Assembly (NCBI GenBank): GCA_026874595.1
Contig: CM049316.1
Span: 62,913,176 to 62,977,175 of the forward strand
Direction of reading: 5' to 3'
DNA from: Sipunculus nudus
Taxonomy: Eukaryota; Annelida; Sipuncula; Golfingiida; Sipunculidae
DNA length: 64,000 bases
Shown: piece after piece, positions 36,064 through 48,406 of the stretch
Position numbering within the stretch: the first letter of the stretch is position 1
How the letters are laid out: every line of letters starts with the position of its first letter
The notes under the pieces: generated by a model
Seen by the model: the letters and a program-made list of their open reading frames with translations, nothing else
Database searches by the model: none
What the model was told of the DNA's origin: nothing
Translations under genes and position numbers: made by a program

Positions 36064-36370
36064 AATGTCAACATGCAACCTGTGACATCTGGGTTTTAGT
36101 GTACATGTAATCAAGATGGCATCCCCTATGGGCAGTTTTGAGAAACAGGGAGAACTAAACCTGTCAGAGTTCGATAAAGGCATGGGGATGCTACATAAAA
36201 GAGCTCCAACCACAGAGTCCAAATGACAATCTATCTGTGGAGAGAGTTTTTATGACAAGAGAACCTGTATAAGCAAAGTAGAGAGCCGAATAGTGTTTTG
36301 TTCAACCACATCCAAATCAGCAAAGTAGAGAGCCGAATAATGTTTTTTTCAACCACTTTCAAATCCTAAA
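36064..36370. repeat. Dispersed repeat shared with 4148-4395
   Basis: Both copies start ACCTGTGACATCTKGGTTTT, pass through GTTT.GAGAAAC or TTTCAAGAAAC, and align to GCAAAGT.TAGAGC.GAAT near the end. This copy has an extra 45-bp tandem duplication at its end (GTAGAGAGCCGAATA twice, 36270 and 36323). Family unknown. Confidence 0.6.
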
Positions 36371-37440
36371 ATCATAGTAGGATGCCCTGGCTTGTAAAAC
36401 TTTTATTCAATTTCAACCCCTACGCTGAGCAGTGTATTTAAGGATTTTTCAGACCAATAGACTTGTTGGACAAAGTGACTAAACTGTCATCCATCCTGAT
36501 ATAATAACAGAGATTAACCCACACACAGTCTGACATACTTAATATGAGCAATAAATAATAGAGTAGACACAACTGGCTATATATGGAAAAAAATATCAAA
36601 ACAGCGCAACTTCCACGGAATTATGTTACAATACCTTGTAAGTTCATATAGAAGATATATTACAATGGTAAATAAATAACATGCATCAATGGACTGAGTT
36701 AAAGCTACTTAAATTTATGAAGCTCACTCTTAATTTGTTTTCTTTCATGAAAGTAATATACATTTTAATTTATTCTTGGTTTTCATGGTTAGGAGGTGGA
36801 TTATATAAACTCTGACAATTCAACATGATGTGTCACTTTGTCATCCAGTTTTTTTGTGTATTTGAATAAAGACTCAGGTCTGCAACTTTGAAACATGAGT
36901 AACTACACCAAGGCTCTGTGTGAACATGAACATTACATTAAAGGGTTTCAGTTACCAAAATTAGGTCATCCTAAAAGAATTAATTTAAGAACATTACAAG
37001 GCTATATCAGAAATAAGTTTTGTGCAGGGTATGCATTAATGCCACTGATAGGCAACAGCTGGTGTCCATGATTGACACAGTTGAGCAAACAAGCATCCTT
37101 GAACTTAATTATCCTTACAATTTCAAGGTTTCTGTGACTCAACAATGAGGCTGTTTAAACATACTCTTTCCTCTGAGAGGGTCATAATATAAACATTGTT
37201 CTTCTTAACACCAGATTTTTCTTAACGTTGGATTTTTCAAAATTTTCTGCACCTATCCCCCCCCCCCCCCTCTTTCCGATCTTTCCTTGCCCCTACCATT
37301 AAAAAAAAAATTGGACACATTTTTTTTATAAAGTTTTTTTGGATGGAGGAAACTGCCTCCCTTTTTTAATTTGATTCTTCAGCTAAGTATTCACATAGGC
37401 AGAGTTCCACTCGATTCCTGTCATTTTATTTTATATCCTG

Positions 37441-37695
37441 GTGTCACCCTGGCCTGGTGTCTACCACAACTGCAGATTCTGGGTGTGTAATCAACCTCAT
37501 TGCTGGGTCATAACACTGAGGAACCTCCCAAAAACCCACTCATTTGGGAGTGATACTCAACGGTGGGGCACAGCATTCCCATTAAGTCAGCAAAGTGCTC
37601 ACCCTCGGCTCGGGGAGACCATGAAAATCTCACTGCTCCTCAGCTGAGATTTGAACTCATGACCTCCCAGCTTTGCTCTACCAATGAACCACAGA
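37441..37695 (-). mobile_element. tRNA-derived SINE-like repeat, copy 2
   Basis: The complement reads CATTGGTAGAGCAAAGC (box A-like) then GGTCATGAGTTCAAATC (box B-like). It aligns with 18731-18925 over the GGAACCTCCCAAAA, GTGCTCACCC and GACCATGAAAA blocks. The orientation is the same as the gene. Confidence 0.7.
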
Positions 37696-38087
37696 AGCAG
37701 AAGAAAATGGTCACATCATACTTTTTTCACTGGTGCAAGGCCCGCATTTGTAATTGATAATTCTCATGATTGACTGAATCACAGCTGGAAATACTAGTAT
37801 GAAAATACAAATGAAAAAGATGGTGTGCACTGGTGAAGCTTCACAGCTGCTGCATAAAATCAAGCAAAATTCCAATGGGGAATAAAACAGTGCTGTCAGC
37901 CAGGAATTAAATTATCTGGGCTTTGCTGCCTGTCACGACAGTAGATTTTTTTTTTAAGTAGGATATACTGGTCTAAACATCAATTTACAACAGGTTCAAC
38001 TATGCTCAGTTCAGGTGTGAATGAATAAAGGTGGAAGCTTGTGATTTTACACATAAATAGACTAAGAAGGATTAACTATAGAAAACA

Positions 38088-38100
38088 TGACCTTTGACCT
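38088..38100 (-). promoter_or_regulatory. DR1 nuclear-receptor-like motif
   Basis: TGACCTTTGACCT, complement AGGTCAAAGGTCA, is a perfect DR1 site of the RXR/HNF4/COUP-TF type. A second perfect copy is at 48407-48419. Function not shown. Confidence 0.35.
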
Positions 38101-38396
38101 TTGGTAAATTATTAAATAATCAATAAGCAACATGGAGGCAGTGCTGTGATCGAGCTATATAAGCCTGGTGTGAATAATTAATAAGACAAATTTCAACCAC
38201 AATGACATCCCCAGGTTGTGTAAGAGGGATTGTAACTTTCAGGTCACTGCACTATTTAATCAATGGCACTGGATTACCGAGGAAACAGCCTCATCTAATG
38301 TGAACACTAAATTTTCATTGCCTTGGATTTTATCTTTTCCTCCATTAAGGAGACAGCAATCTGGTAGTGCAGATTGGTTATAAGAAAATACTGAAA

Positions 38397-38431
38397 ATAA
38401 TTACTATGCACTGAAAGTTCATAGTAATTAT
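38397..38431. repeat. Perfect hairpin, 12-bp arms
   Basis: ATAATTACTATG (38397-38408) and CATAGTAATTAT (38420-38431) are exact inverse copies with an 11-nt spacer. Confidence 0.8.
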
Positions 38432-41400
38432 CTAAGCCATTTTACCACCACCAGTGCAATTTTTGCATGCAGATCATAACTGCCAAATACCAGAACTGAA
38501 TAGTGGTTCTTACTAGGCCATTGTTACTTAATTTTTTTTATTTCAGGTATGTCACCTTTTATGCAGAGCTTGACATTAAACATTTACTGCTACCCTGCAT
38601 GGGGCAAGTGAAAGTTTGAGAATATGTTATTAGGGTAACAAAGAGTCACTTTTACCCTAAAGCCTACACTTTAACTTAACCTCAGTTAGCTATTCATATT
38701 GATGATACCTCTTTATCTTAAGATAGCTTTACATTTCTCTGTAAAATACTAAAGAGAAATATAATTAACAAACATCTAAACATGTTTATAATCTAAAACA
38801 AATAAAACAGGCAAAATAATTAAGTGGAACACACTTTGCAGGTGAAAATTCATGCAGGGCAATTAAAAGTTAGATTTCACTTGCTCAACTGGGCTGGTAC
38901 TTTCAAAAGTAAATGTCAGTCCCTGATAAGAACCTTAAATTTAGTAGATAAAGATTTATATTACCCTTGGCACATAGTCATTTAGGAAATAATACCTGTT
39001 CTGGGAACTGTAAATCTATAGCCATAAATTCCTAGTTTTCATCATTAAAAGATAACTTTATTGACCATATTTATCATGATACCAGTTATGGCATAAATAT
39101 ATGAACCTCTTTATTTTCCCTTAATACTGTTTATATGATCAATTTGACAATATGACCAGGACAGTTTTGCTGTGTGTGTACATGTTTTTTTTAAATTGTT
39201 ATGAAGTAGCACATTTTTAAATTTATAAAGCAATGGAGACTGTGATACAGAAATGATCTTCTCAAGTACTTTCCATTCACAACACTTGGCTGTTACTGGC
39301 TTAGATCAATATACCATAAAATGTCTCCAGGACAGACGCACATGTTGATACTGTGGATTCAGGAAATTTTGTGGCTTTGACAGGAGACACTTTGTTGGGG
39401 TCAAAACTTTTGTGGATTAATCCTTCCTGAGTAGTTTCTGGGGTAGTTCAACATCTTTACTGATGACATTACTGATTACTCGGACTCCTGTTGAACAAGA
39501 CAACCAGTACACAATGACCTTTTAGTGTAATAATATGACAGAGAGAACAAGTCCTTATGTTCAGTGTAATTGCAGATGTACTTTGATAAAAAAAAACTTG
39601 TAAATCTGTCACATGCAGCTGAAATCATTTAAGTTTTACTCAGCCCTAGGCAGAATGGAGAATTTTTTCACAATAAAAGACTTTTTTTCAGGATTTTTTT
39701 AAATAAATAGGTTATATGTGTTCATTCATGTATTTATATGTGTTTTATTAAGCCTTATAAATAGGTCTTTGCTAACCTGGGTGCTAATGCAGGCCCACAC
39801 AATGTCATCTCCAAGGCAGATGGATGATTGGCTGGCTTTTTAAGACTTCTACATAATAAACTAAATGATTGTGGAGTTTTTAATTTTTTAAATAATTCAA
39901 AGTTAATCATGAATTCCATGAATATAAAACCCCCATGTACAATTCAGAATCATTATATATGGTAAGTACAAGCAAAACTGGAATTAAACAGCACAAACAT
40001 TTGCCATAGTGTTAATGATTAAAGTTACTTTAGTTACTGTAACATGTGCTCGATTGATGCAATGGCTTATATAATCATACTTTATGGGAGCAGAAGCTGG
40101 CTATTATTACCTGGATTTAGGATATACTTTTGAGAATTCACTTTCTCTTTATTGATTCAATGTATTTGTATATATGGCCTTTTTTATCTTTGATAAATTA
40201 TTGTATAAAATGTACCTCGTGTTATGATATTTTGGGAGTAACAGCTGCAACAGACACCCAGCAATCAGATACGGATAAATGATACTGTAAGTTTTTCACC
40301 TGCATAACACATGTACACATAATATTACATATCCCAACGAATACCTTACAATGTGTCACATCCCCTTTCCTGCCAGGTTACAGCTATGTTTCCATGCTTC
40401 TGTATTTTAGCTACCAGTCTGCTGACCACAATACACAAAAACAGTGTCCCTGCTTTTATGTATCCATTGTTCCCATGTGTACTTTATTTATATGGATTCT
40501 GCAAATGCATCCGTCAAAACAGACCACATGCTGATGTCACATAAAAAATAAACATCTTTTTTTTAGATGCCACATAATCCGACAGTACAATAAGTCTGGT
40601 AGTTGCATTTGTTATCTAAGTTTGACAAAGGTTCTGCTCTCACCCATGTTTGTCCTTTCCTAAACATGTTTGTTTGTCTGTGTATAACTCATGAATATTT
40701 CTCACATCAAGGAAGTGACATCTGGTGAAAGCATTTCATACTATAGACGTCAAAATAGAAATGTGAGGTACAGTGACAAAAATGCAGGTATCATTTTTAA
40801 GACAAATACATTTTCTTTTTTGAGACAGTCTGATAGTTTCATGACATCTTTTCTGGAGGTGTAACAGCAAATTTTCAAGTGAAATAATGTTTTTTTACCA
40901 CACCAAAATCCTCTAATCATTATAGGATTCAAACAGCACTAGTTACTGATACAAGTTATAAATAGTTTGAATACTGATAAAAGATCCAAACAATTTTGCA
41001 GAATCATACAATGAAACTGAAAAGGAAGTTTCATAAATAATACATTTCATGAATATTTTAGTTTTTCAAGCTCTACCATTGGTCAAGGTCATAATAGGTT
41101 TGTCACCAAGTCCAAGGTTATCTGGAAAAGATCTTGCAAAGGCCTTTGACATGCACAAGTAGAATATAAAATATTCGGATGAAGCACTGATGGGTATCTT
41201 TACGCCCACAAATAGGCACACACAAAACATCCTGTTTGTCTTCAATTAGTGTTGATGAAGGTCACTGATAACAGACTTCCAAAAACTGTATGAAACAGTA
41301 AGGAATCTCTGGCATCATATGAAGATTTTATGCGATATCAGTTTTTCACAGATAAATTTTTTAAATCCTGTTCCCATTCATGACATGATGAATATCAGGT

Positions 41401-41438
41401 TTACTGATATAATGATTTATCATTTCTGATAGCCCTGG

Positions 41439-41615
41439 AAACGAGTTCTTTAATATTTTAATATATTTAATGATTATCATTATTGTCAGCAGTACATTCT
41501 TTGCCAACTTAGTGCCACCTGGTGTCTATCTGAGGAAATGAGTTCTTTAGTAGAATGATAATCATTATTGTCAGTAGTACATTCTTTGCTGATCAGTGCA
41601 CCTGGTGTCTGAGGA
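41439..41615. repeat. Tandem duplication, about 90 bp unit
   Basis: GAGTTCTTTA..., ATTATTGTCAGYAGTACATTC and CACCTGGTGTCT...TGAGGAAA occur twice in the same order. Confidence 0.8.
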
Positions 41616-42230
41616 AAACAGTAACTCTGTGGAATGTGACCATACAGGAATATTTCTTTCACACTAAAAAGGTCACTGATTTTCTATAAAGACTAACCAC
41701 TATCATGAGTCACAAATCATGTCTGTCCCTAACAATTGGTAACTTCATATTAGATGTCATAATACATACATATTTCATCTTGAAGCAAAATGATACAAAG
41801 GTTTAGAATGAAGCTGAAAAACAGTGTATTTCTAAATCTACACCAAAAATATATAAACACAGCTCCATGTATGTCTTCATGAACATTACATAAAATCTAA
41901 TATTCCCTTTGTCTGTGCACAATAATTCTGAAGATTTTATAAATTGTTTGATCAATATTTCATGAAAACGTGGGCTTTGAGTTGAGGAGACTGGAGTGTT
42001 GAGTTGATTTGCATCTGATTCAGATATGAATGCAGCTCATTAATTTTTTGTACATCTGTCCTTCCATTATTTTACTTCCAGTGCTGACACCTTGTGAATG
42101 AATTTGGAACAACTGAAACACATTCAAGACCTGGGTGATCAAAGTCTGGCTTTGGCAAAGGCATGTGCTCTTTACTGTTGTCCAACTGTCTTTCCTAAAT
42201 CTGTTTGGGAATGCTGAAACTGAAAAATAC

Positions 42231-42322
42231 CTTTTGCATGGTCCTTGTCTAACTGTAGGACGTTCCTCTTCCATTCTTCTAACCGGTCCTGCATTGGTAC
42301 CACCATCTTCTCCATTATCACC
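42231..42322 (-). CDS. MTSS1: MTSS1 visible exon 2: I-BAR domain, EEWKRNVLQLDKDHAK
   Basis: Exon of 92 bp starting after CTTCCAG and ending at GTATTT. It completes the Met codon split with the previous exon, encodes 30 residues including RLEEWKRNVLQLDKDHAK, and leaves with the G of a Glu codon. The vertebrate equivalent reads EEWKKVANQLDKDHAK, so this is the long I-BAR helix. Overlapping open frames on both strands around 42020-42386 are shadows. Confidence 0.95.
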
Positions 42323-44394
42323 CTGGAAGAGGAGAATGAAACATCACCACTGTTTGTGTGAAACCACAAGTTCCCTGTACCTTTAACTAACCAATTTTCC
42401 AGGAGTTTCCCAGAATTTCCCCCCGGAGAAAATTCTCAATTTTCTAGGATCCCATAGGGAAAAGCTGTGAAGCAATTTAAAGAATTTGAATGTCATCTGA
42501 AGCTTCGCGCTGGAAGTGTCATTGCCACTGGGACTGTCTGGATGGCTCAGACACCATCTGGTGTTCGCAGCTCTGCAATCGAAACTTATAACTGATTGTC
42601 AACAACTTGGCAAGTAAGTTAGTAACATGATAATTTTCCTGGAGGCTCAGGGAAAATTTTGCAAATTTAAGGATTATTAAGAATATATTCTCAAGGGTTT
42701 GCAGGAGCTTTGGCAAATTCTGTAAATCTAATTCATAATATAATGAAATATAAAGAGCACTAATAGCACATTTTTATCATTATTAATATCATCATTATTA
42801 TGAATATTTTAACTCTGCCAACAATATTTAACAACAAAGGAGGTTACCATACATCTCTGTCTGTTTGTCTTGTTTGCTGTTTGTGTAACTGTAAGAACCC
42901 TCACAGGGTTCAGTCCATTGTTATTATGTGTATATATAAACATATATCATCTTCCAGTTGGTCGTTTTATGAAACAGAGCAAAGGAAAGTACTCTTATGA
43001 AGAAAACAGATCTTTCTTCATAACAAATGGATCCTTGGCAGGGAGTTGGCACATCTTTTATTTCTGATGCCTTTATCAAAGGCTTGTCAGTGATCACTTA
43101 ACCATGCCATAAATCTTCATCTTAAGCCTGTGATACAGTGTTTGTAAAAAATCCTTGATGGAGAGAGAGGCTGTGTTTTTTAAATACTAAGGGTACAACA
43201 TGCAGCATTTCATCACTAGGGATGGCATGTCAATAAACTGGTTCTTGGCCAATGAGTTTAGCACAGCTTGAAGGGCTACAGATAGGGCACTCGACCATCT
43301 TGGCATGCTCAGACAGACCTTTACCATAGAGCTTCCCTTGGTTGATGAACTAAGGTCTGTTGAGGTCGTTTCAATACTAAGGATGATCATGCTGTCTAAT
43401 GTGGTGTTAACCACCGTCTGATATCCTTGCTTTAATACTGATGCAATTGAACCACTGTGACAGGGCCTTTGGCATCTTCCCATCTATTCAATGCCACCAG
43501 TGATCTAAACTCTACTCAATAGTTACCCATGTATATGGACATCTAGGGTAGAGCTATGAGTAAGCCCACAGGAAAAACTTCACCGAAGGTGCCTGCATTA
43601 TGAGTCATGTACTGATATACAGTAAGATATATGCCCGGGTATGTGTAAGCACTTTACTGATGAACTGCCTGTATATTAGATAAGTTTTTACCCCTAATAT
43701 TCCTGGAACATGAACCTCTATGGGTAGACTATGAGTCAATGCATGGTCTAGGGTTCAGTGCCTTTAAATAACCAAAAGTAAATGACAATGTGCAACTGGT
43801 GTGATAGAATGCAGAATTTGTGTAGAAAATAACATTGTCCTTATATGTGAGAATCAAAATAAATGGAATAAATACTGCAACACGTCAATATTACCACAAA
43901 AAAAGGGCCCAATAGAAATTTCTGACACAACAAGGTTCACCATAAGAGGGTTGATCTTGGTAATGTTTTAATTATTTTAAACCATCTCTGGATGAAGTCT
44001 CTTAATTCAAAATCTGTCTTATAACCTTTTTTAATCAATATTAGACCAATAAAGTGTATCACTTTAAAACTGGTATATTTTGTTGAATAGTCAGTGTACT
44101 AACAATTTTTCATTATTTCATTTCACAACAGCATTTATCTGAACATTTTTAATCCCCAAAAAAATGTTAATCAGAAATTGAAAATTGTGAACAGAAATTT
44201 TGACCATTTATCAGACACAAATGGCATAATTATTGTTCTCTGACATTAATTTGAGAACAAAACTTCTCTATGTTATTTCTACTTTATGTAAATAAATCTT
44301 CTGGATTTCAGATATTATATGCATAGGGCCAAGAATTATCTGGCAGTCATAACCTGTCATTAAAACATCAGACCAAATCTCATAGGTTTTATTG

Positions 44395-44500
44395 AGATTT
44401 TGCTATTTTGCTAATGAGGCTCTGGCTGGTTTAAAACTGGACCTTCTGCTGCATATAGACCATAGTGCCCAACCTTAACCATTAGGCTGGGCACTTCTCA
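44395..44500 (-). mobile_element. tRNA-like SINE relic
   Basis: The complement reads CCTAATGGTTAAGGTTGGGC (box A-like) followed by GGTCCAGTTTTAAACC (box B-like). The rest of the element is not delimited. Confidence 0.45.
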
Positions 44501-45894
44501 ATATATTACAGTTCTTGTCCTGTGTCAATCCTATTTCATTTGTATGTTAACATCAGACGCTGAAAGGTGTCTGGGATCCCATATATCACCACTAGCCTGT
44601 TTGATTAAGGACCAATGGCATACCAATGTTAACCACATTAAGGTAAATACATCAGAGCTCTCCACATGACACAAGTAAGCCGGGTCATTAGGTACATAAG
44701 ATCCGTCCACTGACCACCTGTAATAAATGTACATAGCCACATGAAAGCTCATGTGGCTCCCCACTTCACGTATATAATGATATTGCTAAAGATGTGTATA
44801 CACACCCTACATGACAGTTAAATAACCATATATCCTGGTATAGTACAATATTAATATTTATTTAATAAATTGTTATGATTAGCTTCATGTTCAACTGTAC
44901 AAAAATCAATAATAAATGCTCCTCAAGTGTTCACTTTACAAAAATATAACATATAAATTATATCACATTCATATAAATACTCGGCGGGGCTGAATTATCG
45001 CGGTTTTTGTATTTTTAAAAGTTTCACTGGGTTCCTTTTTCGGGCTCTATCATTAGACTAGTAGTATATTTTATTATCAAATATAAAACTATGAACTTTA
45101 AAGACAAAATTATTTCATAAACTGCTGATTTCTTTGTTATCCAGGTTTACTATTTCTCTGTCCAGATATCGCATGTTGAACAGTCATGGACGGCTGAGCC
45201 GACACGTGCGAGAAGCACTGACCCCACTGGCTGTAATAGGTTCAGGGCCAAGGTATATTCAAAACAACTCACATTCCACTCTTCTACGGCAATTTGGCCC
45301 AATAATGAACTGTGACCTTTCAAATATATTCAAAATTCATGTCATTACTAGCCAATCAAACATCGTTTGGTGCGTCATGATTTCACTAGTGACAGAATTA
45401 GTCCTTTATACAGTTACAAGGTGGCGCTACCCTAGCGGCTACGTTCAATACTTTATGGCAATTTTTATTTATTAATAATTACTAAATACGGAACAATGTG
45501 AAAGAGTACCTTCTACTCAATATTTATTTTAAGCGGCAGTGGATGTCACCTGGCTTGGCACACATTCACGTAATTTTGAAATATTACTGCCCGGCCGGTA
45601 TTGACACTTTCCAGACTTAAGTCCTATGCCGGGCGGCAGGAAGCACTGCCAGGCGCGCCCACCGGGTCAGCACATCCCCGCAAAGGGTCAAGGTTTTTGC
45701 ATCTAAGCAAACCAATACTATTTTAAATGGGCCCTGTTTTTAATTCTCCCTGAATCACTTAAATTCTATACATGAAGCTCGATGGACATCACCACGTAGC
45801 TGAAGATTAATCTCAACTGTCGCCAACTATAATTATAACGGCAGCTTCTGAAATTTAAGATCGTGGCCTGGTATATATGCATTAAAAACGGCAT

Positions 45895-45945
45895 GGTTTC
45901 AAATTCGCGGTCGGAGAGGGACCGTGAATATTTGAATTTGAAACC
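45895..45945. repeat. Inverted repeat GGTTTCAAATTC / GAATTTGAAACC
   Basis: Exact 12-bp arms at 45895-45906 and 45934-45945, with an inner complementary pair GCGGTC and GACCG. The sequence could form a cruciform or hairpin. It sits at the edge of the CpG-rich segment. Confidence 0.8.
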
Positions 45946-46127
45946 ACCGCAAATAAAAAAACAACCAGCAAATAAAAAAACAACCACAGTGTATGCTTTT
46001 GGAGTGTTCTACAAAAGAATTACACTTTTAAATAATCATTGTTTTGAATACCATGAAAACTATTTGAAACTTGTCTTATGGAAAACATGTATGAGGTCAC
46101 ATTAAATATGACAATAAATATACATAC

Positions 46128-46212
46128 ATAGTGTAGTGTTTGAGTCTGTTTTCTATACTTTTATGTCTCATGCACAGCCTGGTAAGTGCTGCCCCTATTT
46201 CTCTTGTGGCTC
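46128..46212 (-). CDS. MTSS1: MTSS1 visible exon 1: I-BAR domain, GATREIG segment
   Basis: Exon of 85 bp, entering with two bases of a Gly codon and leaving with AT of a Met codon. It encodes GATREIGAALTRLCMRHKSI followed by ENRLKHYT. This matches the I-BAR helix 2 segment of MTSS1 (GGTREIGSALTRMCMRHRSI in the vertebrate protein as I recall it). The acceptor is TTTACAG and the donor is GTATGTA. The conserved basic residues belong to the surface that binds phosphoinositides in this family. It is the most 5' exon I can support. A 90-bp tandem duplication (46221-46396) begins 7 bp upstream of the acceptor. The match and the frame-consistent junction to the next exon make it secure. Confidence 0.93.
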
Positions 46213-46220
46213 CTGTAAAG

Positions 46221-46396
46221 ACAATAAACACATAAACTTGTTACTTCTTATGCATGATATGAATATTCTATATGTTATATGCCCTTTAGCTTTATCTGTA
46301 TTGTAAACACACAATAAACACATAAACTTGTTACTTTTTATACAGGTTATGAATATTTAATATGTGATATGCCCTTTTATCTGTATTGTAAATTCA
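46221..46396. repeat. 90-bp tandem duplication next to exon acceptor
   Basis: ACAATAAACACATAAACTTG recurs at 46221 and 46311, and the following sequence to TTTATCTGTATTGTAAA repeats in order. Both copies lie in the intron just upstream (gene sense) of visible exon 1. Confidence 0.9.
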
Positions 46397-46757
46397 TAAT
46401 GAAGAAATTTCAGAGGCACCATTAATGCCTTTAATTAATCTCTTCCAGTAATTACAATTCTATTAATTGAAATAATGAGCATTAGAAGACCATCTTTTTC
46501 ATGCTAGGGCCTGTCAAAAACAAATTTATATATGAACAAACAACACAATTATAAACAATTTACATATTAAGACAAATTAAACAATGTTATAAGGTGACAG
46601 AATTACTGAGACCATTCTCTGCCACTATAAGGCATATCAAATGCAAATTTGTAAAATAAACAACAACAAAAAGTGTTAGAGGTGGAAACTGGGAGTATCT
46701 CTATAAATAATACACACAATTGATCATTTAGTATAAATGACCTCTCCCTTCCTAATA

Positions 46758-47067
46758 CACTGAAAACCTGCAGGACCAGCAAATGCGGTCATGTGAGTGG
46801 GATGGTCAGGTGAGTGGGGTAGTCAGGTGAGCGGGTTGGTCAGGTGAGCGAGGTGGTCAGGTGAGCGGGGTGGTCAGGTGAGCGAGGTGGTCAGGTGAGC
46901 GGGGTGGTCAGGTGAGTGGGGTGGTCAGGTGTGTGGGGTGGTCAGGTGAGTGGGGTGGTCATGTGACCGGGAGGTTTTTATGATGATTTACGTTAGTTTA
47001 GGTCCCGTGTAAGTGGGGGGGGGGGGGGGTCATCATAACAGGGTGGTCTTCAGGCGAGATTTCACTG
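46758..47067. mobile_element. MITE expanded by an internal 17-bp minisatellite
   Basis: Left end CACTGAAAACCTGCAGGACC (preceded by TA); right end complement CAGTGAAATCTCGCCTGAAG. The ends belong to the same type as the elements at 19767 and 53975. Between them, about 46792-46985, are some 11 copies of GTGAGCGGGGTGGTCAG and then a G run (47018-47030). The right flanking dinucleotide is TT rather than TA. Confidence 0.65.
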
Positions 47068-48406
47068 TTGAGTCATCTCATCATATAACTTTTTCTTCTT
47101 TTCTTAGAAAACTTTGATTTAATGAATCATTGCATATATAGATATTGTGGGTGTAAAATGAAACACCTGGTATAAGGGCACCCTTGTGTCCCATTTGGTT
47201 AGGTATTGCAAGAATCAAATTACATGAGCACACAACAGCATAAACACAGGATGAATTAATGTTCATGTGATATGCTGACACAGCGATTCATAATTAATTG
47301 TCTGGTACCCTCTAGACAGTACATGCAAAGTCACAACTGAAATAATTTACATGTATGTATTTCAATCAGTGAGTATTGAATTTCCTCAACACAAGTGCAT
47401 ACAAGTGAACTTGGTATAATTAATACATATCTTATTCACAATGCCATGTATTAACACTGAGAATGCAATGTCACTGTTCTTAATTCTTCGCAAATGTACT
47501 GATTGTCACAAACCTATGTTTCAATCAGGCATATAATAAATGCTTGATGCCAAGTATCGTATTATATATAAGACCATATGTTTCAGTGCTGCAGGGTCAG
47601 AATTATTCTTTTCTCTGATAAACAACAGTATTTTTTTTTAACCAAAACAAATTGTTGAAAGTATCTTCTTTATTCTGGCACAATTTCTGGAACATATGTT
47701 GTTTCCTTTTCTTTCACTTTTTGGTGCTATTCTATGTTTGTAATAATTTATATTATAAATTTTTTGCTTCTGTATGTTTACTCTTTAATATATTAAATGG
47801 AATACACTAATGTTTTAATCTGAGAAATTTTACCACATATAATGCTACAATAAAGAAAAATATCAACTATTATAACTTGGACATGGTAAGTGACATTTAA
47901 AACTGACCATGAGGAATGCCTTTAACAAGCAACTACTGATCAATGTTTTAGTCTCAGGTAACATAACTGATCACTGGTAACATGTAATTTCCCAGCTTGG
48001 GATTAATAAAATATGTCTTATCTTATCTTATAAGATTCACCATAGCATATGCAATTTATTCTCTTCACTTTGCCAGGGTATGTTTTGTAAAGTCAACCCG
48101 AACCATACTTCAAAGCACAGGTGAATGTTAAGTACACTTTAATGGTATCCTAAGCCTAACTATAAATTTGTAATCCAAGCAATTCCAACACTGCTGATCT
48201 CATAATAGCCAGCTGGATGAGAGGCAATCATTATGGTTCAGTAATGCAAATGAGCCATGTTTTCATGCTCATCAACTGTTAAATGTGGGGTAGGAATTTT
48301 CACATGTAATGAATGGGACCCATTTCCTGGTTAAAAGACAGGAAATCCTGTAAATACTTAAATGGTGATTAAGAAGCATGAAAATGTATACACTTGAGCA
48401 CAATGT

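Larger units (their letters stand above)
35057..42230 (-). other. MTSS1 intron (7.2 kb)
   Basis: Non-coding. It contains a dispersed repeat at 36064-36370, a C run at 37257-37270, SINE-like copy 2 (37441-37695), a perfect DR1 motif (38088-38100), a 12-bp-arm hairpin (38397-38431) and a tandem duplication (41439-41615). No missing I-BAR exon is needed here, because the two flanking exons join in frame. Confidence 0.75.
42323..46127 (-). other. MTSS1 intron (3.8 kb)
   Basis: Non-coding. It contains a SINE-like relic (44395-44500) and a CpG-rich, GC-richer stretch at about 44980-45930 that includes a 12-bp-arm inverted repeat (45895-45945) and an AGGTGGCGCT motif (45419-45428). Confidence 0.75.
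7088..46212 (-). other. MTSS1: MTSS1/MTSS2 ortholog, gene span (13 visible exons, 5' end missing)
   Basis: This is a split gene for an I-BAR/WH2 scaffold protein. In the family the I-BAR domain binds PI(4,5)P2-rich plasma membrane and induces protrusions, and the C-terminal WH2 motif binds G-actin. Seen here: thirteen exons at 46128-46212, 42231-42322, 34982-35056, 32609-32766, 31376-31528, 30524-30658, 26463-26582, 23647-24073, 19511-19686, 17021-17131, 12136-12307, 9117-9257 and 7088-7680. Joined, they keep one frame of about 810 codons to a TGA stop at 7088-7090. All donors are GT except one GC (intron 12308-17020). The exon order and many junctions match what I recall of vertebrate MTSS1. 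Missing is the first part of the I-BAR domain with the start codon, which in vertebrates sits on about three small exons. I could not find these up to position 64000. Invertebrates usually have a single MTSS gene, so MTSS1 versus MTSS2 is not distinguished. Confidence 0.95.

Noticed and set aside
36113-36225. Plus-strand reading that starts MASPMGSFEKQGELNLSEFD, reminiscent of a Tc1-type transposase N-terminus
   Set aside because: It ends at a stop soon after, no HTH continues, and the equivalent region at 4180 does not encode it. Chance similarity is likely.
43187-43483. 98-codon minus-strand frame
   Set aside because: Composition is Ser/Leu-rich without a recognisable motif, there are no splice signals that join it to MTSS1, and the flanking exons already join without it.
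45134-45475. 113-codon plus-strand frame in the CpG-rich segment
   Set aside because: No domain recognised. Its openness can be explained by higher GC content. Left as non-coding.
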